DNA of 64,000 nucleotides from Rhizobium sp. Pop5 (GCF_024721175.1 NZ_CP099399.1:1426001-1490000); one strand, 5' to 3'. Shown: positions 1 through 9,922, counted from the first letter of the stretch. Program-made: numbers and translations. Notes: generated by a model not told the origin, from the sequence alone.

Positions 1-1
1 G

Positions 2-2473
2 CCTGCGCCCGTTGCCGCCGTCGAGCCTTCCGAGGAATTCGAATCCGCCGCTCCGTCGCTCGGCTTCCCCGCCGAACTCGACCGCCATGATGAGGTCGCG
101 CCGGAAGAGACTGCCGAGGCCGAGGAATTCGTCGAAATCGAAGACGAGTTGCAGAATTTCGACGACGATGCCGGCTTCGATCTCATTGCGGCCGCCGTCG
201 AAGGCGAAATCCAGGCCGATGCTGCTCTGACCGAGGTCGTGCCCGAAGTGCCGCACACCGCCGGCACGTTCGATCTCGACGATTTGCTTGCCGATGTCTC
301 GCGCTATCCTATGCCGCAACGGGCCAATCTGACGCCTGTTGCGCAACAGCCCGCACCGATCGAAGCAGCGCCCGTCGTTGCTGCCGCGCCCGCGCAGCCC
401 GAAACGATTGTGCCCGTGCCGGCCGCCGCAGAGCCCATCCGGCCCGCTGCGGCCTATGCCGTTGAAGCCGCAAAGCCGATCGCGCCCCAGCTTGCCGAGG
501 CCGTTCCGCCGCAGCCTGTCGCGCCGTCATTTTTGCAGGCGCCGCAGCAGCCGGTACAGGAAGCCGACGATCCCTTTGCCGGCCATGATTTCGAGCTGGA
601 TCTTGCCGGCATCGAGCTGGAACTTTCCGATCTGGACTTCTCCGAACCCGCTCCGGAATCGCAGCCGCAGGCAGCAGCTCCCGTGCAGAAGCCGATAACG
701 CCTGCGCCGCAGCCGGAAACGTCCGTGCGCTCGCAGGCGCCTGCCGCGCCTGCAAGGCCCGCACCGGCCTTTGCTCCCGAGCCGCAGGCTCCAACTCCGG
801 CTCCGGCTTTCAACTGGGCGCCTGCCGCCGATTCGACTGAAGACCTGCCGTTCGATCCGGCGATGATCTCAGACCCGGAAGAGCGTCCCGAGACGGTCGA
901 CGACATGCACGTGCCGGCGCTTCCGCCGGTCGAGCAGCCCGCGCCGGTCGCCAAGACTGCGGATTTCGATTTCGATCTCGATGCGGAAATCGCGAGCTTC
1001 TTTGAACCGGCCAAGCCGCGGGAAACGCCTGCGCCGGCCCGGGATACGGCGGCCGCCGCGGCAAAGCCGGTCAAGCCGACCATCGCCGATGGCCTCGATG
1101 ATTTCGAAAGGGCGCTGGAGGAAGATTTCCGCCGTAGCGTTCGCGAGCCGGTCGAGCGGTCGGGAGCTGTTTCCGAAGTCCATATCGAATCGGCAAGTCA
1201 GGCCGCTGATTTCAGTCGCGCCCGCTCGATGCGCCGCCTGCTTGCCGGCGCCGTCGTGCTCGTCGTCTTCGCCGGTGTCGGTTATGGCGTCTATTCCTCG
1301 GTCTGGAACGGGGAAGGCCTCGGCATCGTCGCATCCGGCGAACCACGCGTGATCGTTGCCGACAAGGAACCGGTCAAGGTCGTTCCGGAAAATCCGGGTG
1401 GCAAGACCGTGCCGAACCAGGACAAGGCCGTCTACGACCGAGTTGCCGGTTCTGCCGAAGAGCCGAAGCAGAAAGCGCTCGTTTCCTCCGATGAGGCTCC
1501 CGTCGATGTCGTTCAGCGCACGCTGACGCCGGAAGCATTGCCCGAGGATGATGAGAACGCCGGCGCAAACGATCAGATCACGCCGACCGCTGTGGGCGAG
1601 ACGGAAGATCCGCGTCTGCTGCCGAACCAGGGCAGCGCCGACAACAATTCCGCAAGCGATGCAGACAAGACGCCGTCCGTTTCGCCGCGCAAGGTCCGCA
1701 CGATGATCGTCAAGCCTGACGGCACGTTGGTCGCTCGCGAAGAACCGGCTCCCGCCGACCAGCCTGCGCCGTCCGCTCCTGCGACATCGTCAGCTCAGCC
1801 GGCGCAGTCTGCCCAGGCGACATCGCCGGTTCAGCCGGCGTTGGCTCCTCAGTCGACCCCATCCGCTAAGCCCGCTCCGGTCGTGCCCGCGGTCGGTGGG
1901 ACGGCCGGAAGCTTCCCGCCAAATGCGGAGGTTGCTTCCGCCGACGCTCGTTCCGCAGCACCTGTCGAAACCGCGCCGGTACAGCCGACGTCAGCCGGTA
2001 AGACCGACGCGCAAGCCGCTCCGGCCGATGCTCCGGTAAAGCCGGTCAAGACCACGGCGATCACCGATACCGCTCCTGTTCCGATCGCCCGCCCGGCCGA
2101 GCAGCCTGTCAACGTCGTCAGCACCGTGACCGAGAAGGGGAATGTCAAGCCGTCTGCGCAGCAGCCGAAGACGACACAGGTCGCGGCCGCCGCACCGGTT
2201 GCCGCCCAGCCGCAGCAGGCCGCATCAGCAGGCGGCTACGGCCTCCAGATCGCCTCGCTGCCGTCTGAAGACGAGGCGAACAAGTCCTATGCCAGCCTGT
2301 CGAAGAAGTTCGCCAGCGTGTTGAACGGCCGCAGCCATGAGATCCGCAGGGCTGATATTGCCGGCAAGGGCACTTTCTACCGTGTCCGCATCCCGGTTGG
2401 CTCCAAGGATGAGGCCGCAGCACTCTGCGAACAGTATCGTGCAGCGGGCGGAAGCTGCCTGATCTCCAAGTAA
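2..2473 (+). CDS. SPOR-domain membrane protein (5' end outside window)
   Basis: The reading frame is open from the first bases of the window, so the true start lies upstream and 823 residues are visible. About 410 residues of Ala/Pro/Glu-rich, low-complexity sequence lead to one membrane segment encoded at about 1234-1300 (LLAGAVVLVVFAG). A second long Ala/Pro-rich linker follows, ending in a SPOR domain over the last 75 or so residues (GYGLQIASLPSEDEA to the stop). SPOR domains bind denuded glycan strands in septal peptidoglycan. The layout suggests a cytoplasmic acidic tail, a single membrane pass and a periplasmic linker with a terminal SPOR. It precedes nagZ, another cell-wall gene, by 111 bp. 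Cytoplasmic and periplasmic sides are inferred from domain logic. The disordered parts give no functional clue. Confidence 0.88.
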   Translation, partial: PAPVAAVEPSEEFESAAPSLGFPAELDRHDEVAPEETAEAEEFVEIEDELQNFDDDAGFDLIAAAVEGEIQADAALTEVVPEVPHTAGTFDLDDLLADVSRYPMPQRANLTPVAQQPAPIEAAPVVAAAPAQPETIVPVPAAAEPIRPAAAYAVEAAKPIAPQLAEAVPPQPVAPSFLQAPQQPVQEADDPFAGHDFELDLAGIELELSDLDFSEPAPESQPQAAAPVQKPITPAPQPETSVRSQAPAAPARPAPAFAPEPQAPTPAPAFNWAPAADSTEDLPFDPAMISDPEERPETVDDMHVPALPPVEQPAPVAKTADFDFDLDAEIASFFEPAKPRETPAPARDTAAAAAKPVKPTIADGLDDFERALEEDFRRSVREPVERSGAVSEVHIESASQAADFSRARSMRRLLAGAVVLVVFAGVGYGVYSSVWNGEGLGIVASGEPRVIVADKEPVKVVPENPGGKTVPNQDKAVYDRVAGSAEEPKQKALVSSDEAPVDVVQRTLTPEALPEDDENAGANDQITPTAVGETEDPRLLPNQGSADNNSASDADKTPSVSPRKVRTMIVKPDGTLVAREEPAPADQPAPSAPATSSAQPAQSAQATSPVQPALAPQSTPSAKPAPVVPAVGGTAGSFPPNAEVASADARSAAPVETAPVQPTSAGKTDAQAAPADAPVKPVKTTAITDTAPVPIARPAEQPVNVVSTVTEKGNVKPSAQQPKTTQVAAAAPVAAQPQQAASAGGYGLQIASLPSEDEANKSYASLSKKFASVLNGRSHEIRRADIAGKGTFYRVRIPVGSKDEAAALCEQYRAAGGSCLISK

Positions 2474-2584
2474 CATTGGCTCATTGAATTGAGAGGGCGG
2501 CGGGCCGGATGGGTCCGCCGCTCTTTTTTGTGCATCGCGCCTGGCCTTGCTCGCATTTGGTTCGGCGCAGTCTATGATTCGAAC

Positions 2585-3598
2585 ATGACCGAATCAAAAG
2601 CGATGATCCTTGGCTGCAGCGGCCTTTCCCTCACCTCCGAAGAGAAGGCCTTTTATCGGGGCGAACGACCCTGGGGGTTCATCCTCTTCGGGCGCAACAT
2701 TTCCGAAACGCGGCAGATTTCCGATCTCGTCGCCGAACTGCGCGAAAGCGTCGGCTGGCACGCGCCGGTGCTGATCGACCAGGAGGGCGGCCGCGTCCAG
2801 CGTATCCGTCCACCCATTCTGGCGCGTTATCCTTCCGGTGAGGCGCTCGGTGATCTCTATCGACGTGACCCGGTACTTGGCCTGCGCGCCGCCTGGCTGA
2901 TGTCGCGCCTGCATGCTTTCGACCTCTTGAGTCTCGGCATCAATGTCGATTGTCTGCCGGTGCTTGACGTGCCCGTCGAGGGCAGCAGCAACGTTATCGG
3001 CGACCGCGCCTATGGTGACGATCCGGAGACCGTCATCGCGATGGGCCGCGCCGCCGCCGAGGGGCTGAAGGCCGGCGGCCTGCTGCCCGTCATGAAGCAT
3101 ATGCCGGGTCACGGTCGCGGCTTTGCGGATTCGCATCTGGAACTGCCCGTCGTCACCGTTCCGCGCGACGAACTGGAGGCCCATGATTTTCCGCCCTTCG
3201 TCGCGATGAAGGACGAGCTGATGGCAATGACCTGCCACGTCGTCTTCACATCGATCGACCCGGACAATCCGGCGACGACCTCACGAAAGGTCATCGACGG
3301 CGTTATCCGCGAGCATATCGGTTTTAACGGTCTGCTGCTCTCCGACGATAGCTCGATGAATGCTCTTTCTGGCACGATCGGCGAAAGAGCGGCGAATATC
3401 ATTGCAGGCGGATGCGATATCGTGCTGCATTGCAATGGTAAGATGGACGAGATGCTGGATGTTGTGGCAAATGTTCCCCCGCTCGCCGGCCAGTCGCTCG
3501 CCCGCGCAAAGGCGGTGGAAGCAGGCTTTAGGGCGCCGGATTCGGCCGATGAAGCGGAGTTGAGGACGGAATTCGAGGCGATGTTTGCGACGGTCTGA
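2585..3598 (+). CDS. nagZ: beta-N-acetylhexosaminidase NagZ
   Basis: A glycoside hydrolase family 3 enzyme of 337 residues, the usual NagZ length. It removes GlcNAc from GlcNAc-1,6-anhydromuropeptides during cytoplasmic cell-wall recycling. Visible motifs are the substrate-binding/catalytic His loop KHMPGHGRG and the nucleophile segment LLSDDSSMNAL, plus DQEGGRVQR near residue 65. The frame extends upstream to a TTG at 2489, but the ATG at 2585 (MTESKAMILG) gives the family N-terminus and was chosen. It sits between the SPOR protein and scpA in the conserved rhizobial order, separated from scpA by only 18 bp, so the two are probably cotranscribed. Confidence 0.95.
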   Translation: MTESKAMILGCSGLSLTSEEKAFYRGERPWGFILFGRNISETRQISDLVAELRESVGWHAPVLIDQEGGRVQRIRPPILARYPSGEALGDLYRRDPVLGLRAAWLMSRLHAFDLLSLGINVDCLPVLDVPVEGSSNVIGDRAYGDDPETVIAMGRAAAEGLKAGGLLPVMKHMPGHGRGFADSHLELPVVTVPRDELEAHDFPPFVAMKDELMAMTCHVVFTSIDPDNPATTSRKVIDGVIREHIGFNGLLLSDDSSMNALSGTIGERAANIIAGGCDIVLHCNGKMDEMLDVVANVPPLAGQSLARAKAVEAGFRAPDSADEAELRTEFEAMFATV

Positions 3599-3616
3599 TC
3601 TTAAGGGAGCGGTTGA

Positions 3617-4474
3617 GTGAATACGGTCAAGGGCACGGAACGTCCCCAGGCGGCAACGCCGATGGACAAGCTGTGGCAGGACAACGGCGCCGATCGCGCC
3701 AGCCACGAGCCGGCGCTGGTGATCGATGTCGCCGGTTTCGAAGGCCCGCTCGACCTGTTGCTCTATCTCGCCCGCAATCAGAAGGTCGACCTGTCGCGCA
3801 TTTCGGTGCTGGCGCTCGCCGAACAATATCTGCAGTTCGTCGAAAGCGCGCGGCGCATCCGCATCGAGCTGGCCGCCGATTATCTCGTCATGGCGGCCTG
3901 GCTCGCCTATCTAAAGTCGCGACTGCTCATTCCCCAGCAGATCAAGGACGACGGCCCGTCGGGCGAGGAGATGGCGGCAACGCTCGCCTTCCGCCTGAAA
4001 CGCCTCGAAGCCATGCGCCAGGCTGCGGAAGGGCTCGTCAACCGCAACCGCCTTGGCCGTGATATCTTCGCCCGCGGTGCGCCCGAGCATATCCCCGACC
4101 GGCAGCAATCCGCCTATGTGGCAAGCCTCTACGATCTCTTGACCGCCTATGCGGCGCTACGCCAGCGCAATGCGGTCACCCAGGTCACGATCGAAAGGCG
4201 CAATGTCTGGTCGCTGACCGACGCCCGTGAACTGCTGACCCAGATGATCGGCGAGATCGGTGACTGGACAGCGATGGAGCATTATCTGCTGCGCTATCTC
4301 GCTGCACCCGAGGAGCGCGTCACGGCGATCGCCAGCGCCTTTGCCGCCTCGCTGGAACTGGTGCGCGAGGGCAGGCTCGAAATCCGCCAGGACGGTGCCT
4401 TTCAGCCGATTTACATGCGTCGCGGTCCCAAACACGCCACGCTGCAGGTGGTGGAACAGGAGCGGCCGGCTTGA
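3617..4474 (+). CDS. scpA: Segregation and condensation protein A
   Basis: Kleisin subunit of the SMC-ScpAB condensin, 285 residues. The N-terminal FEGPLDLLLYLARNQKVDLS stretch is the family signature that binds the SMC head/neck, and the C-terminal winged-helix part (LEGRLEIRQDGAFQPIYMRR region) binds the second SMC. The start is a GTG at 3617, preceded by AGGGAG 8 bases upstream. The ATG at 3662 would still leave the conserved core intact. The stop overlaps the start of scpB by four bases, which suggests translational coupling of the two condensin partners. Confidence 0.93.
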   Translation: MNTVKGTERPQAATPMDKLWQDNGADRASHEPALVIDVAGFEGPLDLLLYLARNQKVDLSRISVLALAEQYLQFVESARRIRIELAADYLVMAAWLAYLKSRLLIPQQIKDDGPSGEEMAATLAFRLKRLEAMRQAAEGLVNRNRLGRDIFARGAPEHIPDRQQSAYVASLYDLLTAYAALRQRNAVTQVTIERRNVWSLTDARELLTQMIGEIGDWTAMEHYLLRYLAAPEERVTAIASAFAASLELVREGRLEIRQDGAFQPIYMRRGPKHATLQVVEQERPA

Positions 4475-5175
4475 TCGATCCCAGAAGCGAAGAGGATTTC
4501 GAGGGGGAGGGCCGTGACATTCAGGCCGAGATCGAGGCCGAGCGTACCGCCGAGGCGCTGGTCTTCGCCTCCTCGCAGCCGGTCTCCGAAGCTTTCCTCG
4601 CCGAGCGCCTGCCCAGGGGGGCGGACGTGCGCGCGATCATGCTGCGGCTGAAGGAGCGATATGCCCCGCGTGGCGTCAACCTCGTGCAGATAGAAGGCGC
4701 CTGGGCTTTCCGTACCGCCGCCGATCTCTCTTTCGTCATCCGCCGTGACGAGAACGAGGTGAAGAAGCTTTCGCGCGCCGCATTGGAAGTGCTGGCGATC
4801 ATCGCCTATCACCAGCCGGTGACGCGCGCCGAGATCGAGGATATTCGTGGCGTCCAGACCTCGCGCGGCACGCTCGATGTGCTGATGGAAGCCGGCTGGG
4901 TGCGGTTTCGCGGTCGCCGGCGCACGCCGGGCCGGCCGGTGACACTGGGCACCACGCGCGATTTTCTCGATCATTTCGGCCTCGAGGAACTGCGCGATCT
5001 GCCTGGTCTCGAAGAATTGAAGGGCGCAGGCTTGCTGTCGGGCCGTATCCCTGCGAATTTCAATATTCCCTCGCCGTTGATGAACGACGAACTGACCGAG
5101 GACGAAGACCCGATCACCCAGATGGACCTCGAAGAACTGGGGTTGCTGGCGCCACGCGGCACCTCCGAAGATTGA
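4471..5175 (+). CDS. scpB: Segregation and condensation protein B
   Basis: Partner of ScpA in bacterial condensin, 234 residues, built of two winged-helix domains. The recognisable core is LEVLAIIAYHQPVTRAEIE followed by IRGVQTSRGTLDVLMEAGWV and GRRRTPGRPV. Translation probably begins at the TTG at 4471, which overlaps the scpA stop; AGGAG at 4458-4462 lies 8 bases before it. The C-terminus is acidic (TEDEDPITQMDLEELG). A 183-bp gap separates it from tatA; that gap holds no open frame I can support and probably carries the tat promoter. Confidence 0.92.
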   Translation: MIDPRSEEDFEGEGRDIQAEIEAERTAEALVFASSQPVSEAFLAERLPRGADVRAIMLRLKERYAPRGVNLVQIEGAWAFRTAADLSFVIRRDENEVKKLSRAALEVLAIIAYHQPVTRAEIEDIRGVQTSRGTLDVLMEAGWVRFRGRRRTPGRPVTLGTTRDFLDHFGLEELRDLPGLEELKGAGLLSGRIPANFNIPSPLMNDELTEDEDPITQMDLEELGLLAPRGTSED

Positions 5176-5358
5176 GGGGCTTACGTCTTGCTTTTGCCAT
5201 GCATGGCGAAAACAATAGGGGCCATCACTTTTCGATGGGTCAATGACTTGTCACAAAGGGCGATACCGTGACATTAAGCTCAGTTCAAAGGGCTTGATGT
5301 TGGAAACGGTGTGGGAAATCCTTACATCGTGGGAACATAGAAACAGGGAGTTAGCGTA

Positions 5359-5550
5359 ATGGGTTCTTTTAGCATGTGGCACTGGCTGATCGTTCTGGTC
5401 ATCGTGCTGTTGTTGTTCGGTCGCGGCAAGATTCCGGAATTGATGGGCGACGTCGCCAAGGGCATCAAGAGCTTCAAGAAGGGCATGACGGACGAAGATG
5501 CGCCTGATACGGCGAAGACCGTCGATCACAAGGCTGACGAAACGAAGTAA
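5359..5550 (+). CDS. tatA: Twin-arginine translocase subunit TatA
   Basis: A 63-residue protein with the TatA layout: a short periplasmic N-terminus (MGSFSMWHW), one membrane helix ([12 protein letters not shown]), the hinge [10 protein letters not shown], an amphipathic helix ([12 protein letters not shown]) and an acidic/basic tail. TatA oligomers form the pore-like element of the Tat pathway, which exports folded proteins. AGGGAG lies about 8 bases before the ATG. It is the first gene of a tatA-tatB-tatC operon, with tatB 50 bp downstream. Confidence 0.96.
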
Positions 5551-5600
5551 CCAAGTCCGGGAAAAGCGCTGCCCCCGCGCTTCCCGTCCAGGAGCCTTGC

Positions 5601-6209
5601 ATGTTCGATATTGGCTGGACCGAACTTTTGGTCATCGCGGTCGTGCTGATCGTGGTTGTCGGTCCCAAGGATTTGCCGCCGATGCTGCGCGCTTTCGGCA
5701 AGATGACGCAGCGTGCCCGCAAGGTGGCGGGGGAGTTTCGTGCGCAGTTCGACGAAGCGCTGCGTGAGGCCGAGCTTGACGATGTCCGTCAGACGATCAG
5801 CGACGCCCAGAAGCTCAACCCGGTCAACAGCCTGCGCGAAGCGATGAATCCCCTTCGCCAGATGGGTAACGAGATCAAGGCCGACCTGCAAAAGGCGACC
5901 GTCGCCCCTGATAACAAGACCGAGGTGCCGCCGGCCGCCGCTTCGGCTCCGACGCCGTCGATGAGCCTGCCGGAAACGCCGCCACTGATGCCGGCGCCCG
6001 AGCCTGCCGCTGCGGCCGCCGTTCAGGCCGATACGGTCGCCGCCAAGCCGAAGGTGCAGCGCAAGCCGCGCGCCAAGGCTGCCGATAAGGCCGATGCCGC
6101 GGCCGCAGTTGCCGTGCCGGTGGAAAAACCGAAGCGTGCGACGGCAGCCCGCAAGCCCGCAACGCCGAAAACGCCGGCGCAGACGAAGAAGAAGAAGGAC
6201 GAGGCATGA
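5601..6209 (+). CDS. tatB: Twin-arginine translocase subunit TatB
   Basis: Signal-recognition partner of TatC, 202 residues. It starts MFDIGWTELLVIAVVLIVVVGPKDLPPML, the TatB signature with an N-terminal Glu ahead of the membrane helix and a GPKDLP hinge. An amphipathic helix follows, then a long Ala/Pro/Lys-rich tail ending KKKKDEA. The tail is longer than in enterobacterial TatB but normal for rhizobia. The last four bases overlap the start of tatC (ATGA), indicating translational coupling. Confidence 0.95.
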   Translation: MFDIGWTELLVIAVVLIVVVGPKDLPPMLRAFGKMTQRARKVAGEFRAQFDEALREAELDDVRQTISDAQKLNPVNSLREAMNPLRQMGNEIKADLQKATVAPDNKTEVPPAAASAPTPSMSLPETPPLMPAPEPAAAAAVQADTVAAKPKVQRKPRAKAADKADAAAAVAVPVEKPKRATAARKPATPKTPAQTKKKKDEA

Positions 6210-7033
6210 GCGGTGATATCGAAGACAAGCCGCAGCCGTTGATCGAGCACCTGATGGAGCTGCGCACGCGGCTGATCTGGTCGATCGGCGCGTTTTTCGT
6301 CGCCTTCATCGTATGCTTCTTTTTTGCCAAGCACCTCTTCAACTATCTCGTCATTCCCTACAAGACGGCGGTCCAGTGGGCTCATCTCGACGTGGAGAAA
6401 GCCCAGCTCATCTACACCGCGCCGCAGGAATTCTTCTTCACGCAGGTCAAGGTCGCCATGTTCGGTGGCCTGGTGGTCGCTTTCCCGATCATCGCCGCCC
6501 AGATCTACAAATTCGTGGCGCCAGGCCTCTACAAGAACGAGCGCCAGGCCTTCCTGCCGTTCCTGATCGCTTCGCCGGTCCTGTTCCTGATGGGCGGCGC
6601 GCTCGTCTACTTCTTCTTCACGCCGATGGTCATGTGGTTCTTCCTGTCGATGCAGCAGGCGCCGGGTCATGACGAGGTGGCGATCTCGCTGATGCCGAAG
6701 GTCTCGGAATATCTGAGCCTCATCATGACGCTGGTCTTCTCCTTCGGTCTCGTTTTTCAGCTTCCCGTCATCACCACGCTTCTGGCCCGCGTCGGTCTTC
6801 TGACGTCGCAATGGCTCGCCGAAAAGCGCAAGTTCGCAATCGTGCTCGCCTTCATCGTAGCCGCGGTCCTGACACCGCCGGATCCGATGTCCCAGATCGG
6901 CCTTGCGCTGCCGACGATCCTTCTCTACGAGATTTCCATCTACGCGGCACGACTCGTGGAGCGTCAGCGTTCCCGACAGGCACTTGAAGAGGCTTCTGAT
7001 TCCTCCGACGTCGCCAAGACGGATAGTGTCTGA
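6206..7033 (+). CDS. tatC: Twin-arginine translocase subunit TatC
   Basis: A polytopic 275-residue receptor subunit for Tat signal peptides. Family motifs visible are the N-terminal PLIEHLMELRTRLIW, APQEFFFTQVKVAMF in the first periplasmic loop, FVAPGLYKNERQAF, and LTPPDPMSQIGLALP before the last helices. Six membrane segments can be traced. The C-terminal tail is rich in Ser and acidic residues. It ends the tat operon; a hairpin at 7073-7095 lies between it and serS. Confidence 0.96.
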   Translation: MSGDIEDKPQPLIEHLMELRTRLIWSIGAFFVAFIVCFFFAKHLFNYLVIPYKTAVQWAHLDVEKAQLIYTAPQEFFFTQVKVAMFGGLVVAFPIIAAQIYKFVAPGLYKNERQAFLPFLIASPVLFLMGGALVYFFFTPMVMWFFLSMQQAPGHDEVAISLMPKVSEYLSLIMTLVFSFGLVFQLPVITTLLARVGLLTSQWLAEKRKFAIVLAFIVAAVLTPPDPMSQIGLALPTILLYEISIYAARLVERQRSRQALEEASDSSDVAKTDSV

Positions 7034-7072
7034 CCGGTTCCGGACATTTCCCTGAAGTCTGCCGTTTTCCAT

Positions 7073-7095
7073 CCGGTCGGATTTTCTCCGACCGG
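7073..7095 (+). terminator. Hairpin between tatC and serS
   Basis: A perfect 9-bp stem (CCGGTCGGA / TCCGACCGG) with loop TTTTC lies 39 bp after the tatC stop. Only a weak T-rich tail follows (TCATTTCTGTT), so it may be a weak terminator or a leader structure for serS, whose ATG is 31 bp further on. Confidence 0.45.
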
Positions 7096-7126
7096 GTCAT
7101 TTCTGTTGTAACGACCTGGAACGACG

Positions 7127-8410
7127 ATGCTCGATATCAAATGGATCCGTGAGAATCCCGAAGCGCTCGATGCCGCCCTTGCCAAGCGCGGTGCGGAGCC
7201 TCTGGCCCAAAGTCTCGTCGCCCTCGATGAAAAGCGCCGCTCCGCCGTGCAGAAGGCGCAGGATCTGCTTTCCCGCCGCAACGCCGCTTCCAAGGAGATC
7301 GGCGCGGCGATGGCACAGAAGAACACCGAGCTTGCCGAAAAGCTGAAGGCAGAGGTCGCCGACATCAAGGAGACGCTGCCTGCCGCCGAGGAAGAGGAGC
7401 GCGCGTTTTCCGCCGAGCTCAACGACGCGCTTTCGCGCATCCCGAACGTGCCGCTCGACGACGTCCCGGTTGGCAAAGACGAGCACGACAATGTCGTCAC
7501 CCGCGTCGTCGGCGAAAAGCCTCGCTGGAACCATGCACCGAAGGAGCATTTCGAAATCGGCGAAGCGCTCGGCTACATGGACTTCGAGCGTGCCGCCAAG
7601 CTCTCCGGCTCGCGCTTTACGGTTCTGACTGGACAGATCGCCGGACTCGAGCGCGCGCTCGGCCAGTTCATGATCGATCTTCACACCAGAGAGCACGGCT
7701 ATATCGAAGTCAGCTCGCCGCTGATGGTGCGCGCTGAAGCGCTCTTCGGCACCGGCAATCTGCCGAAATTCGAAGAGGATCTCTTCAAGACGACGGATGG
7801 ACGTTATCTCATTCCGACGGCCGAGGTGACCCTCACCAATCTGGTGCGTGAGGAAATCCTCGATCAGGAAAAGCTGCCGCTCCGCTTCACCGCATTGACG
7901 CCGTCCTTCCGCTCGGAGGCGGGCTCGGCCGGTCGCGACACGCGCGGCATGCTGCGTCAGCACCAGTTCTGGAAATGCGAACTTGTCTCGATCACCGATG
8001 CTGAAAGCTCGATTGCCGAGCATGAGCGCATGACCGCCTGCGCCGAGGAAGTGCTGAAGCGCCTCGGCCTGCATTTCCGCACCATGACGCTTTGCACCGG
8101 CGATATGGGCTTCGGCTCGCGCAAGACCTATGATCTCGAAGTTTGGCTGCCGGGACAGAATGCCTTCCGTGAAATCTCGTCCTGCTCGGTCTGCGGCGAT
8201 TTCCAGGCGCGGCGAATGAATGCGCGCTACCGTGGCAAGGACGACAAGGCCAACAGGTTCGTCCACACGCTGAACGGCTCCGGCACCGCCGTCGGCCGCT
8301 GCCTGATCGCTGTTCTCGAAAATTATCTGAACGAAGATGGTTCCGTCACGATTCCGGACGTTTTGCTGCCTTATATGGGTGGATTGACGAAGATCGAACG
8401 GGCGGCCTGA
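7127..8410 (+). CDS. serS: Seryl-tRNA synthetase
   Basis: Class II aminoacyl-tRNA synthetase, 427 residues, charging tRNA-Ser. It has the long N-terminal coiled-coil arm (about residues 1-110, [19 protein letters not shown]) that contacts the tRNA long variable arm. Motif 2 is [21 protein letters not shown] and motif 3 lies in [19 protein letters not shown]. The starting ATG gives the typical [18 protein letters not shown]. surE starts 4 bp after the stop, so serS, surE, pcm and possibly the nlpD-like gene may form one unit. Confidence 0.97.
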   Translation: MLDIKWIRENPEALDAALAKRGAEPLAQSLVALDEKRRSAVQKAQDLLSRRNAASKEIGAAMAQKNTELAEKLKAEVADIKETLPAAEEEERAFSAELNDALSRIPNVPLDDVPVGKDEHDNVVTRVVGEKPRWNHAPKEHFEIGEALGYMDFERAAKLSGSRFTVLTGQIAGLERALGQFMIDLHTREHGYIEVSSPLMVRAEALFGTGNLPKFEEDLFKTTDGRYLIPTAEVTLTNLVREEILDQEKLPLRFTALTPSFRSEAGSAGRDTRGMLRQHQFWKCELVSITDAESSIAEHERMTACAEEVLKRLGLHFRTMTLCTGDMGFGSRKTYDLEVWLPGQNAFREISSCSVCGDFQARRMNARYRGKDDKANRFVHTLNGSGTAVGRCLIAVLENYLNEDGSVTIPDVLLPYMGGLTKIERAA

Positions 8411-8414
8411 GGCG

Positions 8415-9188
8415 ATGCGCATCCTGCTTACGAATGATGACGGCATTCATGCCGAAGGGCTCGCCGCGCTGGAGCGGATCGCGCGCACGCTCTCTGACGA
8501 TGTCTGGATCGTCGCGCCCGAGACGGACCAGAGCGGCCTTGCCCATTCGCTGAGCCTTTCCGAACCTCTGCGGCTGCGCAAGGTTTCCGACAAGCATTTC
8601 GCGTTGCGCGGCACGCCGACCGATTGCGTCATCATGGGCATCCGGCAGGTAATGGACATCAAGCCGGACCTCGTGCTCTCCGGCGTCAATTCGGGCTCGA
8701 ACGTTGCCGACGACGTGACCTATTCCGGCACGATCGCCGGCGCCATCGAGGGCACGATGCAGGGCGTGCGCTCCTTTGCCCTGAGCCAGGCCTATCTCCA
8801 CGAGGACGGCGCGCGCCTCGTGCCATGGGAGGTCTGTGAAACGCATGCGCCGGCTCTTCTGGAAAAGCTGATGGTCCTGGACCTTCCGGAGGGCACCTTC
8901 CTCAATCTCAACTTCCCGAACTGCCGCCCCGACGAGGTCGATGGCGCGGAGGTGACCATGCAGGGCAAGCTCGCCTTCAACCTCCAGGTCGACGCCCGCT
9001 CCGACGGCCGGGGTTTTCCCTATTACTGGCTGAAGTTCGGCGAACGTGCCGGCGCCTTTATCGAAGGCACCGATATTCACGCCCTGAAGCATAACAAGAT
9101 TTCGGTAACGCCTTTGAAACTGGATTTGACCGATTATTCCGTGACGGACCGCGTGGCGCGGGCCCTGGGATACGGAGCACAGGTTTGA
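8415..9188 (+). CDS. surE: 5'/3'-nucleotidase SurE
   Basis: A metal-dependent stationary-phase survival phosphatase acting on nucleoside monophosphates, 257 residues. The N-terminal [16 protein letters not shown] carries the DD metal ligands, [18 protein letters not shown] the Asn/Ser loop, and GTPTDCV the conserved turn. The family length is about 250. The stop overlaps the TTG start of pcm, reproducing the surE-pcm-nlpD order known from enterobacteria. Confidence 0.95.
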   Translation: MRILLTNDDGIHAEGLAALERIARTLSDDVWIVAPETDQSGLAHSLSLSEPLRLRKVSDKHFALRGTPTDCVIMGIRQVMDIKPDLVLSGVNSGSNVADDVTYSGTIAGAIEGTMQGVRSFALSQAYLHEDGARLVPWEVCETHAPALLEKLMVLDLPEGTFLNLNFPNCRPDEVDGAEVTMQGKLAFNLQVDARSDGRGFPYYWLKFGERAGAFIEGTDIHALKHNKISVTPLKLDLTDYSVTDRVARALGYGAQV

Positions 9189-9838
9189 CGGCAAGACTGG
9201 CGGAGAAGGAGGGCTTTGCGGCGCTCGTCCTCAGGTTGCGTGCCGAAGGCATTTCCGACCTCGACCTCTTGACGGCGGTCGAGCAGACGCAGCGCTCGCT
9301 GTTTGTGCCGCCGCAATTCGCAGACGATGCCTATTCGAGCCGCACGATACCGATCGAATGCGGCTCCTTCCTCGAAGGCATCGATTTTGCCGTCCGCATC
9401 CTGCATCATCTGAAACTCAAGCCGGGACAGCGCATCCTGGAAATCGGCACCGGCAGCGGCTTCACCGCCGCGGTTATCGGCCGCATCGCCGAGCGTGTTT
9501 TGTCGATCGACCGTTACAAGACGCTGACCTCGGCCGCGCAGCGGCGCATGGAATCGCTCGGTCTGCGCAACGTCGTCATCCGCCATGCCGACGGCAGCGC
9601 CGGCATGCAGGGCGAGGGCACCTTCGACCGTATCCTGGTGACATCAGCCTTCAATTCGATGCCGCGCTTCTATACCGACCAGCTCGTTTCCGGTGGCTCA
9701 ATGATCGCGCCGCTGATGATTTCCGAGAATGAATGTCGCATGGTGCGGCTCACGAAAACCGGCAGCCGGTTCGAGCGCGAAGAACTGTTCGAGGCGCCTT
9801 ACCTGCCGATCGTTCCGCGGCTTGCCTCGCTGCTGTAG
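9185..9838 (+). CDS. pcm: Protein-L-isoaspartate O-methyltransferase
   Basis: An SAM-dependent enzyme, 217 residues, that methylates isoaspartyl sites so they can revert to aspartate. The substrate segment [21 protein letters not shown] and the SAM-binding motif [16 protein letters not shown] are clear. Translation appears to start at the TTG at 9185, four bases inside surE. It sits between surE and an NlpD-like lipoprotein gene. It is the classic PCMT type by motif; assignment to a particular paralogue is not attempted. Confidence 0.92.
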   Translation: MTARLAEKEGFAALVLRLRAEGISDLDLLTAVEQTQRSLFVPPQFADDAYSSRTIPIECGSFLEGIDFAVRILHHLKLKPGQRILEIGTGSGFTAAVIGRIAERVLSIDRYKTLTSAAQRRMESLGLRNVVIRHADGSAGMQGEGTFDRILVTSAFNSMPRFYTDQLVSGGSMIAPLMISENECRMVRLTKTGSRFEREELFEAPYLPIVPRLASLL

Positions 9839-9906
9839 TACTGCGATTTTTCACCCGTAAGCTATGGTTAGCAACTTCTCAAAAATATAGCACTGATTCC
9901 AGCATC

Positions 9907-9922
9907 TTAACCGCGTGGTAAC
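9907..9922 (+). promoter_or_regulatory. CtrA-box-like sequence upstream of the nlpD-like gene
   Basis: TTAA-CCGCGTG-GTAAC matches the alphaproteobacterial CtrA pattern TTAA-N7-TTAAC at all but one base. It lies 27 bases before the ATG at 9949, a sensible place for cell-cycle control of an envelope gene. This rests on pattern match only. Confidence 0.35.
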
